Positions 35,154 through 46,337 of a stretch of 64,000 nt of DNA are shown piece after piece. The stretch is from contig NC_089316.1 in assembly GCF_036669915.1 (NCBI RefSeq), positions 6,302,271 through 6,366,270 on the forward strand. The letters run 5' to 3'. Source of the stretch: Pocillopora verrucosa (lineage: Eukaryota; Cnidaria; Anthozoa; Scleractinia; Pocilloporidae). The position numbers and the translations under genes are program-made. The notes under the pieces are model-generated. The model saw nothing but the letters and a program-made list of their open reading frames with translations. It did not search any database and was not told the DNA's origin. Every line of letters begins with the position of its first letter. The stretch's first letter is position 1.

Positions 35154-38100
35154 AACTAGAAGTTTCCACAATCTCACGACCTTCTTAGTTACGTTTTATG
35201 ATACATTCCCATGCCTTCTTCGCTTGGTTTTTCTGTTTTCAATACCGCACAGAAACAGGACTGAGAGTAATCTTGAATACCAACTTTGCTTTCTTTCTCA
35301 CATTTCTAAGTTCCAATCCCATGATTACCTAAGAGTTTCGAAAGAGTCTTTGTGAGCAGCAGTTTCAATCAACGCCGGTTTCTGGAGGTTTAAACCCACT
35401 TGCAAGTTGCGACGATAGGTTTTTTCCGAACTTAGTGGACTTTTGCGGGGAAAAGAGCTCGGTAGAGACCATTTGGTAGCGAGAACGGAAACTCGTCACG
35501 ATTTCCTGACCTGCTTCAAGTGAGCTTGCTACGAACGTCAAGGATCAGACAGCGTTTGGTTCCACAGTAATTTTATTTTAGTTCATACCGACAGTTGACA
35601 TCACCTTTAGCAAACTCAATTATGTAATCGAAAAAGCTTACTTGCTTATGTATCAGCGGGTGCGAGGTTCTATTATCACACAAACTGTAATATTTGAATA
35701 CGGTTACAATAGAGTGGAAAATGTATCTTTGTTGTTAAGCGATTTTATTAAAATATTCCATCTGTTCGGAAAGAATTTCAAAAGTAAGATAGCGGATACA
35801 ATAGACTCTACGCCATTTAAAGAGAACAAACTTACGTCAAAACTCACAGCTCTGAAGTTAAAAACACCCATCCTAGTTGCGGATGAGCTGCTTAGGAAAC
35901 AAAAGTTAACAGTAATAATAATTTCTGCTCATCAATGCGATGTTGGTGTTGAGTTCGGAAAATAATTCTGCATGAAAGGAATGCGAACTTACGTCCACAA
36001 ACTCCGCTACCAACTTCCATAAGAACCAATTTTCAGAAAGATCATTAGCACTTATATTTATATTTTAGTGACATGCTCAGGTACTGTCTTAGTTCCGTGA
36101 TGATAGCGTGAAGTGTAACGAATTCGCTCCTTTCGTTACTTCATGTTCTTTCATTGTATTAAAAAGTCCATATCTAGTGTCTCCACTGAAGAAGTCTCAT
36201 TCTTGAGTGTCTTCATCTTATACTATATTTTTTCGTAGGGTACTATTAATTTTTTAGTCGAAGTTCAAGGCCTTTTGTCTCTTAGTCGTTGGGCACAAAG
36301 CGGACAGTTAACAGATAGAAGGAAATCTTCGTAAGGAAAGCTTTGTCTTGCTCCAAACACGTAGATACGTGGTTCAGTTGCTAGTCGCACCCAGCTAGTA
36401 TCTGGAAGGCACGGGTTCGAGCGTCCTTTATCCCGTTCCTTTATTCCTTGATTTTTTTGACCGAAGTTCACCAGCGAGGATCATTCATTATTGGCTTTTT
36501 TTTGTGTGTGTGTGTGTGTGTGTGTACTAAATCCGAAGGTCAAAATTTGATTCATTCCCAGCATTTTGATTTGTAAATTAATATAAGCATCTCAGCCACC
36601 GTAATAGCAGAAAATTTGAAGTCTAAATACAATGTTACATATACTAACGTCAAATTTAGTGCTGTATATACTTGTTTCAGTGCACCTGAAGATCTGTGTA
36701 GTAGATGCTTAAGCGCCATGGCCTCTGTCCTTGAACGTCTCGTTGATTATGCAACCATAATCACACCAGAGGGTCGTGCTACTGTCCAGTGAATATTTTA
36801 TCCTAAGTGTAACGCTACTTGTCACGAAAGGTTAATTTTATAACAATAAGTTAGAGATTGTTTATAAATATTTTTTCGCCTTGGAGAAATTTGCTATTGC
36901 TCCACACGTCACTTCCATCGCCTTCCCTATGGAGTTGCGTAGAGACGTAATTATTTTTAAAAACATCTTGGGATTTCTTTGAGGACAAGAATATCCGGAG
37001 CTTTGCAAGTAGAAGGAGCGCTGGAAAGTGACCAAGACATCACTTTGAGTGCGTTGCATCAGAGCTTTTGTTTGAAGCGTTTGTGGTGTGCCTTTGTGGC
37101 ATGCCTGTAGGGTTGATAACCCTACACTCAGTTCAGGAAGACATCGTAATGGCAAAGCAAACAGAGCAGATTCACGACGGTTCTGTTTCATGCGAACGAA
37201 GCAACAGTTATTTAGCAATAATTTACCTCAGTCTTCGTGAATATTGTGGATTAATTACTATATTTATTATGCCTGAGGCGAATAATTGTTTAAGCATCGT
37301 TTCTCGGGTGCTTTCAAATTCTGTTGTGAATTCGTTTGTTGTTGAACCATGAAATAATGACCTTTGTTCAGGACCGTAAAGAGGAACATAAAATAGTTAA
37401 GAAGGAGAATCAACGATGAGTTGTTGGAAGTTCAGTGGTTAACGTGGTACACTTACGCAAAGTTTTCCTGTCCCACGTATCTGGCGTCAAAGAATTTTCT
37501 TGTGAGAATTTGAATATGCGCCAGAGAGCACTTATTATTCTATAGTGTGCAAAGTTCATCTAGATTTTTTCAAAAAATATATTTTACCTGATACAGATAT
37601 TAGTTGAAGGTCAAAACGTATCGTTTTTCAACACCTCTCTTTTTTTTCACTTGATTAAAACGATTTCAGCAATCTTTCATGGCAATATTTTAGTGGACTC
37701 TCTTGCGGCGTGGATTTGCATTCCTAATATAAGTCACACTCATTCAAGGCTATCACTATGATAGGAGGTAAGCTTCTCTCGCATTTTTTTAGTAACCTTT
37801 TGATGAAACGACAAATTTCAACGGAAATGGGAACTGTACAAGGTCCGTACGTGCAAGGTCCGTGCGGCATTTCCCTGTACGAAATATCTTCCCATCCGGG
37901 CTCCTCCACCAAGTCAATAAGTATGTTTTCTTTCTACTTCGTCAACAGACTAACGCATTGTCACGTATCAACATCAACGTAAAGATTACATAACTGCAAG
38001 GCCGGCTCTCGTCATTTTTACTGCCTTACTACCTTTCTTAGTCTTTCAAGGTAAGTACTTATGGAAATACCCGTAGAAGGTAAACAATTATTCAGTTTGA

Positions 38101-38545
38101 AAGTTCCTGATTGTTAAGTAAAAGCTTTATCGATGGAATCTTCTGGAATAAACCGGTCAGTTTGACACGAATCGTCGAACGAATCTCTTTCGCCTGAGGA
38201 AAATTCAATGACTACAATGATAAGTACAATCTGTTTCCTTTTATAATCTCATGGGGCTTTCTCGTACTCAGTGCTTGCGAATTAGGTATGGGAATATTTC
38301 TAAGATTTAAATTTCAAGAGCTAGTTACTTGAATTCACTCCTTCTCCCACTGAGGGTGTCCTTAACAGTATGTGTCTATGCAAAGTTGAAACCTTAGCTT
38401 CGTAACAAGTGATACAGGGGATCAAAAGTGGGGATGAAAAATCACACAATGTCAGATTTAGTCTCCTTCGCAGCCGCTGTTCGGTCTCGTCACGCATAAC
38501 ATGACAGCGCATTGATAAATTATACGGGGCGGAAAGAGTAACTTA
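35154..38545. other. Spacer 3' of the FAXC cluster
   Basis: The first 900 bp belong to duplication unit B. Beyond it no gene is supported. A (TG)n microsatellite lies at about 36503-36526. A tRNA-like stretch at about 36368-36430 has a plausible anticodon arm and a GGGTTCGAGCG B box but poor T-arm pairing, so I do not call it a tRNA gene. Confidence 0.5.
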
Positions 38546-39082
38546 GGCCTAGTTCAAACGTCGATCTTTACATGTACCGAACCTAATTGCAATTTGGGTC
38601 GACTCGAATAATTAAGAGCGGCAGTTGATTCAAACGTCGATCCGAATTTAGTCGATCCTAATTGCAAAACTGAACTTAACTCCATTGCAGTCAGCGGTTA
38701 ATGCCTACCAATGGGTATACAGGTATATTTTGTGGATTTAAAACAAGAGGAGCGTGAGCCTTCCTCCTTTCCCGCCATATTGTTTGAATGGTTCGAAGGC
38801 TTTCGCGCATGGCACGTAAGCGAACTTTCTTGAATTGTAGGTAAAACATAATTATTTTAACGTATGTATAATGTATGCATTAAGTTCGGTACATGTAAAG
38901 TACGACGTATGAATCAATGTCGATCTTTTACCGTTCTATCCGACTAGCCGAGTCGGATAGAACGGCACTGTCGATCCGAATACAAATCTGCCGATCCTAA
39001 TTGATTCAAACGTCAATCATTACTTGTACTTAATAGAAACGTTAGGTTCGGTACATGTAAAGATCGACGTTTGAACTAGGCC
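38546..39082. mobile_element. PIF/Harbinger-like MITE with TTA target-site duplication
   Basis: The 537-bp element begins GGCCTAGTTCAAACGTCGAT and ends with its inverse. The terminal inverted repeats are about 42 bp. It is flanked on both sides by TTA (38543-38545 and 39083-39085), the three-base duplication typical of PIF/Harbinger elements. Inside, GTCGATCCGAAT and GATCCTAATTG recur near both ends, and 38931-38965 is a separate 15-bp-arm hairpin. There is no transposase frame, so it is non-autonomous. Confidence 0.75.
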
Positions 39083-40318
39083 TTAGGAGACAAAAGCGCA
39101 ACAGTATTACTTCGTTGGAAAGCAAACTGGTAGAGGTGTACTGATCTCTCAAATCATCTGTTTCATCTTTGAACCATTGTCATCGAAGGTAGGAGGTCCT
39201 GTTGTCCCGTTGGTTTGCGGTTTCCTGGCTTGGCGTGAGTTGTTTACAAACATTTATGAACTAAAATCTCGCATTTGATGTTGGGAGGAATACATCCACT
39301 TTAAATGAGTAGGGTATTTATCGACCTCTGACATTTCCCAAAAGGAAAACTCGCTCAGATAATATTTTTGTCATAAGTTGCATTTATCAGGCTTTCTTTG
39401 GATGTATACTTCGTTAGGACTTTAGAGCAACTAGCGCGCGTACGAATTTTTTCCCCAAGGATACCCCTGAAGGTGGGAAATATAATACCGTGTTTCTGTA
39501 ATATGAACAAAAAAGTGGCTCACGAGAAGAAGCTGAGTGTATCACTGATGTTCTTAACTTCTGCGATCAAATATTGTAAAGAACCTCGGACGGCAGCATG
39601 GAATCTATTTGTGTTTTGTGTTAGCAATTTACACTTAATGTATGGTCCCAAGGGAAACAGTTACTTTTGTTTTCTCGTCAGTCCTGAGCTTTGAGTCCAT
39701 GACTCGAGGCAAACAAAACTGGCTAGTTTCCCGAGGGACTATACATTAAGTGCTCTGTTATATATTTAGACTTTCCCTTAAATAATCATATTACGGTGGC
39801 CCACAACTGTCACCGCAAAAGAACTAACCTCGCGGCAAAAGGAAGAACCTCACGGCAAAAAGAAAGACTCACGGCAAAAGAAGCAGTGCTTTTTACAGTG
39901 TTTTCGTTGTTAGAGCTGTTTTTCAGCCGCTGTATTGTTGTTGCGGTGGCGAAGGAAAATCTACTTGATACGCTGGCCATTGTTTCGCTCGCAAATTTTC
40001 AGCATATCCAAATGTTGTGACATCCAAGGCTCACACTTGATTAGCTATCTGCGAGTTTCTTTAATTATTGACCTCAGACATCAGAATATCTGATTTCTTA
40101 CTTCTTTGCACTGAATTGACCCTCTTCAGCACTGAATCACCTGGAAACTGCATCTATCTTAACCAATCAGAACTGAGTAATTTTTTCATGTATATAATTA
40201 GGTCCGCAACACATACAAAAAGATAGCCTTTCCTCTCCTTTCTCTTTTTTCATGCTGTTTTTGTTCACATCTTGACTAAAAATTTCTATTCCTTTTCACT
40301 TTTTCAAGCTTCGACTTT
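39083..40318. other. Desaturase upstream region
   Basis: No gene is supported. A short tandem of about 20-bp units related to CTCACGGCAAAAGAA occupies about 39815-39890. The core promoter of the desaturase is listed separately. Confidence 0.5.
40163..40197 (+). promoter_or_regulatory. CCAAT and TATA boxes of the desaturase gene
   Basis: CCAAT at 40163-40167 and TATATAA at 40191-40197 stand about 155 and 125 bp upstream of the start codon. They predict a transcription start near 40225 and a 5' UTR of about 95 bp. Confidence 0.5.
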
Positions 40319-41686
40319 ATGACGCCTACCACTGTGCAACGAAAAGGTGCAATCACTACTGGAACACTGGGGAATAAAAGGTTCATCACCGAGACGGAGT
40401 TAAAGAAACACAACGGAACTAATGGCTCGCAGTCATGGATAGCGATCAAGAACAGAGTATACGACGTTTCCAGTTTTGGTGAGGAGCATCCAGGAGGCAC
40501 CATCATTTTCACGCACGCTGGCAAAGATGCTACTGATGTGTTTAGCGCATTCCATCCTGCCTCAGTGCACAAATGGTTACCTCGCTTCTACATTGGTGAC
40601 TTGGTAAAAGATTCACGCGTAACTCCCCTAGATGCCCAAAAGGAGGCAGAGTATAGACAGGATATCATAGCAATGAAATCGGAGCTGATGAAGGCTCGTG
40701 CATTTGAATCCTCTAAGCTGTATTACGCATTCAAGATTGCCACTAATTTAGCCATATTTGCTGCTGCTGTTGTTGCGATTTTTGTGTTCAATGGAATTGT
40801 TGGTGCAGTTATAGGCGGTGTTTTGATGGCTCTCTTCTGGCAACAGAGTGCCTTCCTTGCTCATGACTTCCTCCATCATCAGGTATTCACCAACCGTAGC
40901 TACAATAACTTAGGTGGCCTTTTATTTGGCAACATTTGGCAGGGCTTTTCAACCTCTTGGTGGAAAACAAAACATAATCACCATCACGCTTCCACAAACG
41001 TTGTGCACACCCAAGCTGGAGGAGACCCAGATATTATGACGATGCCATTCCTGTTGTGGTCAGAGAAGATCATCGAGGGCGATGCTGAAGATCTTAAAGA
41101 CCTTCCAAAGTTTATGGTCAGGTATCAAAAGTTCTTCTATCTACCACTGAATGCTGCTGCTCGTATATCATGGCTGCTGCAGTCAATTCTCTTTCAACTG
41201 GAACCTGTGCATAAATATGTTGGTGGTTTACCCATGAAGATCGCCGAGATTTCTTCAATGGCTGTCCATTACGTTTCATTAGTGTTAATCACATCACTTC
41301 TAGAAACGACTTCCTCAAGAATCGTTTTCCAACTGATCTGTCAGTCACTCGGTGGGATTTTTCTTGCTGTAATTTTTACCGTTGGTCATTATGCAATGGA
41401 AATTTTTACGAGCGAGGAAATGAGTGACACTGATTTTGTCCGCCTTCAAGTTCGCTCCACTCGCAATATCACGCCCACTGTCTTTAACAAGTGGTTCAGC
41501 GGTGGTCTCGCATATCAGGTGGAGCATCATATATGGCCTACATTACCTCGTCATAGTTTACCTCTTGCGTCGAAGATTTTGAAGCGCTTTTGTTCCAAGC
41601 ACAACATTCCTTACACAGTAAAAGGACTGATTGAAGGAAACTTGGCAGTCTTTAAGCTACTTTCACAAATTGGTGAAAGATTTTGA
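40319..41686 (+). CDS. Cytochrome b5-fused front-end fatty acid desaturase, single exon
   Basis: The 455-residue frame has an N-terminal cytochrome b5 domain (about residues 22-96) with HPGG at 57-60 and the second haem histidine near 79. A membrane desaturase domain follows. The three histidine boxes are HDFLHH (182-187), HNHHH (219-223) and QVEHH (400-404). The Gln in box 3 is the mark of front-end (delta-4/5/6/8) desaturases, which insert a double bond between an existing one and the carboxyl end of polyunsaturated acyl chains, or act on sphingoid bases; the ER membrane is the expected site. Hydrophobic pairs lie at about 140-175 and 310-360. The position specificity cannot be told from sequence. 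No intron interrupts the frame, unlike most animal FADS genes. Confidence 0.93.
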   Translation: MTPTTVQRKGAITTGTLGNKRFITETELKKHNGTNGSQSWIAIKNRVYDVSSFGEEHPGGTIIFTHAGKDATDVFSAFHPASVHKWLPRFYIGDLVKDSRVTPLDAQKEAEYRQDIIAMKSELMKARAFESSKLYYAFKIATNLAIFAAAVVAIFVFNGIVGAVIGGVLMALFWQQSAFLAHDFLHHQVFTNRSYNNLGGLLFGNIWQGFSTSWWKTKHNHHHASTNVVHTQAGGDPDIMTMPFLLWSEKIIEGDAEDLKDLPKFMVRYQKFFYLPLNAAARISWLLQSILFQLEPVHKYVGGLPMKIAEISSMAVHYVSLVLITSLLETTSSRIVFQLICQSLGGIFLAVIFTVGHYAMEIFTSEEMSDTDFVRLQVRSTRNITPTVFNKWFSGGLAYQVEHHIWPTLPRHSLPLASKILKRFCSKHNIPYTVKGLIEGNLAVFKLLSQIGERF

Positions 41687-42858
41687 TCTTTCACGCTTAG
41701 ACATTGTAATAATTCCCAACAGCCTGTGTCCAATTTTGTGCTTTAAATTTTAAAGTTTCGTGTTTTCTAATAGACAGGCTTCCATATTCGATTTATATAA
41801 ATATATAACTTGTTCATTGGACCTGATCCCTTTCAATTTAAAATTTTTAATACGGTATGCTGTACATTAGTGTGATTCTAGTTCTTAAAACTCGGTGGTA
41901 AATCAAGCTGTCTCTAAGCTTAATTAAAATTTTTTATCTTCTTTCAAACTTTTGCATGATATGAATTGATATTGGGGCAAATTTATCATTTGCCCTCGGA
42001 GCTTTGCTTCCCGGCCAAATATTAATTTTTCGGAAAATCTCTTAGCCGCGGACATTATCAGCCGACATAGAAACTGCCTAAAGAGGTCTATTTACAATAT
42101 GATTTCCAAAAAAAAATAAATGTAATAAAAAGTGAAACATTCAATTTTCCGTCTTATTCTTGCTTTCTCACGAATCACCATTTTTTTGGGCAATATCGCT
42201 TGAATGGAACTACAGTCGAACCTGTATCTTCCCTTTCGCATCCAAGATCTCATTAGTAATTCTTCTTACTGACTGCTGCCTGAATTCCTATGATTTCAGT
42301 TCTGGGAATTTGTTACAGGATCGACTGATAATCCCCTAACTGATATTTCTCTTTATTCTTATCACTTATCTGCTTAAAATTTTAAGGATATTGTAGGGAG
42401 AAATTCTGTCTTGAACACTCACAGGGGTTGAAGGCTTAAGCGGCACCGTACGAAGCGGTCGTCCTCTATCAAGCGCTTGGTTGTAAAAGCACCGAAATTT
42501 GTTTCACCTTTAGCAAGCGGTCACCTCTACCAGGCGACCGTAATCACATTTGCCGTGAGTCCCAACGTCCTGTTTGTATTGTCTTCCACCTGTAGCGATC
42601 GAAACTACTCAAATAAGTTAGGAATGATATTTTAAGTAAAGTTTACTCCTATAGTTCTCTTGCGAAATCAGTGTTAGTTGTATTTGTTGAGTGAGATTTT
42701 AAACATTAAGTGGTCAATTATGGCGATAAACGGCTGATGACTGACTTGACTGATCCCCCTTCCGTTTCCCCTGAAAACCATGTGCACCCCCTTTCAAATA
42801 GTCTTCACCCCCCCCCCCCTCCCCTAGACGATATAATGACTGGTCTCTAATGAATGTA
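41687..42858. other. Desaturase 3' flank with polyadenylation signals
   Basis: AATAAA occurs at 42115-42120 and 42124-42129, about 430 bp after the stop codon, following an AT-rich stretch. A reversed MITE family copy follows at 42225-42435, then C-rich sequence at 42810-42830. No gene is supported. Confidence 0.45.
42225..42435 (-). repeat. Dispersed MITE family copy, reversed
   Basis: The order CAAGATCTCATTAGTAATTC, GGATCGACTGATAATCCC, TTTCTCTTTATTCTTATCAC and GAGAAATTCTGTCTTG is the reverse complement of the blocks in the copy at 14996-15160. Confidence 0.6.
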
Positions 42859-42910
42859 AATGACAGTGTTGCGGTTTATTAATTTGTGTCGGAAGTTACC
42901 TGACCGCACG

Positions 42911-43610
42911 CAAGCTTTTGTTTCTGACTTGATAAATAGGCCGGACGTTTCTATCAATCAGTTTGGTAGGACCTCTACTGAGCTCTGTGTACTTTTAGGT
43001 TCATTAATCCTAACAAAAGGATACGACAAAGATAAATGCTATCAGTCGTTTCGTACCCACGTACGTTTCCTACTCAGTCAATTCGTAACCGGCCTGAACC
43101 AATCGTAACCAGTATTCCGTAAAAACTCGTGGCTTTTGATCATCAAGCTTTTGTTTCTGACTTGATAAATAGGCCGGACGTTTCTATCAATCAGTTTGGT
43201 AGGAACTCTAATGAGCTCTGTGTACTTTTAGGTTCATTAATCCTAACAAAAGGATACGACAAAGATAAATGCTATCAGTCGTTTCGTACCTACGTACGTT
43301 TCTAACTCAGTCAATTCGTAACCGGCCTGAACCAATCGTAACCAGTATTCCGTAAAAACTCGTGGCTTTTGATCATCAAGCTTTTGTTTCTGACTTGATG
43401 AATAGGCCGGACGTTTCTATCAATCAGTTTGGTAGGACCTCTACTGAGCTTTGTGTACTTTTAGGTTCATTAATCCTTACAAAAGGATACGACAAAGATA
43501 AATGCTATCAGTCGTTTCGTACCTACGTACGTTTCCAACTCAGTCAATTTGTACCCGGCCTGGACCAATCGTAACAAGTATTCCGTAAAAACTCGTGGCT
43601 TTTGATCATC
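42911..43610. repeat. Tandem array, three units of 233 bp
   Basis: Units begin at 42911, 43144 and 43377, each with CAAGCTTTTGTTTCTGACTT, and are near-identical. Each unit holds a plus-strand open stretch of about 55-65 codons coding SINQFGRTSTELCVLLGSL and ending in stop. Because 233 is not a multiple of three, the frame does not continue from unit to unit. Unit 1 can be read from an ATG at 42860 and unit 3 from 43362; unit 2 is interrupted early. Confidence 0.85.
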
Positions 43611-45237
43611 AGCGTACGCTGGGACGGGAACGAATATACCAGTAGGTCGGGTACGAACGCACAAACACTAGATATGAATCATTCTAATTTGGGTACGAAA
43701 TGTCCGTTGGCACAAATGGATACTTAGCAAAAGATCAGAAAAAAATTATAATAAAACAGAAAACGCAGTCGGTACCTCATTTCAAACTTATCAGTTTGAT
43801 CTTTTATTTGACATTATTGCGATATTCCTATAACCGATAGCATTATAACCATTTACAACCCTTACTTTTCGTCTCAAGAACTCTTGCGTTTTCTTCATTT
43901 CCATATTGAAATGTCTTCTTGAACTATTTCATTCAAATTAGTCATACATGGTTGTCTTACTTTATTATCATTGGCAGTTTTATTACCTTAATTATTCTCG
44001 GTGGTAGTCATGATAATTTGTCATCCAATGTCAAGAATCCTTCGAATACCATATCAGTTCAGTGTTAAATTTATAGTTTCAACCACTTCTCGCTCCTCAA
44101 AATGTCTTCTCGCTTTCAGTGGTGACAGTATTTACACATGAACATATATTAACACTGCTAACTCCTGCTAATTATTTGATGTTACTTTACAATGAAAATG
44201 ATTGAAACAGACAATTTATTAACGTGACTTAGCCGCTCTGGTTATGTATGGACTTATATACTTAATCCGCTTAAATTAAGTAACCTCACGTTCTCTCAAA
44301 AGGCCGGCGGAGGAACATACGTACGCACTTTCTTTTATTTGTTTGTGTTCCTCTCTTTTGTTCGGATTTATATCGAAAAGTGTGATATTTTTGCAATGCG
44401 TGAGGATGATATTTCCATTTAAGACCAAATATAAACGTACCCAAGTATAACTTAAATCAGCATCATTGATTTTCGATTTTGTGCCTGAAAACGGCGAATT
44501 TCAGTGACTTGCAGTGTTGAAGCGTAAACACAAAAAGCCAAATTCTTGGTCGCTTTCCTCTTACGCTACTCGATAGAAAAATCCCCCCCTTATTCGAAAA
44601 TGAAGATGTTAAGAAAGTTTTGAGGGTTTCCATGCAGCAATCCTATCCTTACGAGCTATCGAAAAGTTGGAAAAAAAATCCTCGAACTCGCGTTCGAATT
44701 TTAAATTAAAAAAGAAACCAGTATTACGCTGGTATTAATTGGTGTTAAGAAGAGAGGTAACGGTTGAGGATATTGAAAATACGTGTTAATAGTTTCCAAT
44801 CCTAGGATATGTTTTATTTACTTTTGCTAAATGCGTTCCCTCCCTGCGTTGTTTTAACCTTAAAGAGCTATATTTAGAGTCTCCTTTCATTTGAACCGAG
44901 ACAATCGTGCACATTGTAAAGTAAAATCGATTTTAAATATTGTGACATAACAGCTTCCATATCAACGCTAATTTAACCCTTCTCTCTCTAATATCAGTAA
45001 AGGTATTATCCATACTGTTTCCCATACATTCCCTAAGGTGCTGACAAGGAGAATTTGTGTAACAATCAACAGCTTCTTTAGCTGCTGATAATTTTTCTTT
45101 ATTCTTATGACCCCGCTGCATGATTCAGGGGTGATATTGTAATGAAGGAGAAATTAGATGCTAGTCTCTCTTAGGGATTTAAGTGTTAAGAAAAATTTAA
45201 TCGTTTATTAACGCAATTGCGTCCGAGGCCATCTTCG
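43611..45237. other. AT-rich spacer
   Basis: I see no gene. About 44985-45188 shows scattered matches to the dispersed MITE family (CTCTAATATCAGTAAAGG, then AAGGAGAATTTGTGTAACAA). Confidence 0.45.
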
Positions 45238-46337
45238 ATTTAGCTGAACCTTTTATCTGAAAAATTACTTTTTGTCAACAGTGTCAAGAGGACTGAAAGC
45301 CAGCAGTGGATGGACATTATTTAATCAAATCTACTCTCATATAAAGAATCCCTGAGGCCACTGCTTTCGTAACATCTCGGTTTGGATTACATCGTCAGTT
45401 CGTCTATGATTTAAAGGAGACATCAACGACTTCCCAAACGACGGCGCTATATACGTTTCGTCCGGTCGCTCAATTAAACTTACCATTCTTTTGAAATCAA
45501 TGAACCAACAAACTCATGTAGTTTGGACTCATACCAAAATTCAAAGCACCTTTTTTGCGTGGGAAAGCAAACAGGAAGAGTCGGACACAATAGGGAAGTT
45601 GAAAAAATAAGACTGTCGTGAGAGGCTTTTAGTGTTATCAAACCTTGAACATTAGAACTATGGTATACTTATTACAAATGGATTCCAAGTTGACGTGCGC
45701 CTGTTCAGTAATAGACACAGATGATATCAAAATGTGGTAAGATCGAAAAAGTGGCACTGGAAGTGCAAACGAGTGTCACTGATGTCAATTTAGCTGAACC
45801 TTTTATCTGAAATATTACTTTTTGTCAACAGTGTCAAGAGGACTGAAAGCCAGCAGTGGATGGACATTATTTAATCAAATCTACTCTCTTATAAAGAATC
45901 CCTGAGGCCACTGCTTTCGTAACACCTCGGTTTGCATTAAATCGTCAGTTCGTCTATGATTTAAAGGAGACATCAACGACTTCCCAAACGACGGCGCTAT
46001 ATACGTTTCTTCCGGTCGCTCAATTAAACTTACCATTCTTTTGAAATCAATGAACCAACAAACTCATGTAGTTTGGACTCATACCAAAATTCAAAGCACC
46101 TTTCTTGCGTGGGAAAGCAAACAGGAAGAGTCGGACACAATAGGGAAGTTGAAAAAATAAGACTGTCGTGAGAGGCTTTTAGTGTTATCAAACCTTGAAC
46201 ATTAGAACTATGGTATACTTATTACAAATGGATTCCAAGTTGAAGTGCACCTGTTCAGTAATAGACACAGATGATATCAAAATGTGGTAAGATCGAAAAA
46301 GTAGCACTGGAAGTGCAAACGAGTGTCACTGATGTCT
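45238..46337. repeat. Tandem duplication, two units of 550 bp
   Basis: TTTAGCTGAACCTTTTATCT at about 45239 recurs exactly 550 bp later, and the two units remain almost identical to their ends at GAGTGTCACTGATGTC (45785, 46335). Neither unit has a long open frame. A diverged partial copy of the first 90 bp lies at 55058-55150, so the unit derives from a dispersed repeat. Confidence 0.85.

Larger units (their letters stand above)
33038..36060. repeat. Segmental duplication, unit B
   Basis: This is the second copy of unit A (28600-31682), in tandem. Differences include the roughly 130-bp loss in the gene 3 remnant, a 36-bp gain near 33390-33430, and a gain near 35655-35690 in the 3' flank. Confidence 0.85.

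Noticed and set aside
36368-36430. Possible tRNA gene on the plus strand with a CCAG/CTGG anticodon arm and GGGTTCGAGC
   Set aside because: The T-arm and acceptor stem do not pair properly, so it is at most a tRNA-derived repeat remnant.
42860-43108. 82-residue frame as a separate gene
   Set aside because: It is one unit of the 233-bp tandem array plus chance upstream sequence, with no domain or transcript support.
42911-43610. CRISPR-like array
   Set aside because: Units are 233 bp, contiguous and near-identical with no unique spacers, in an animal genome.
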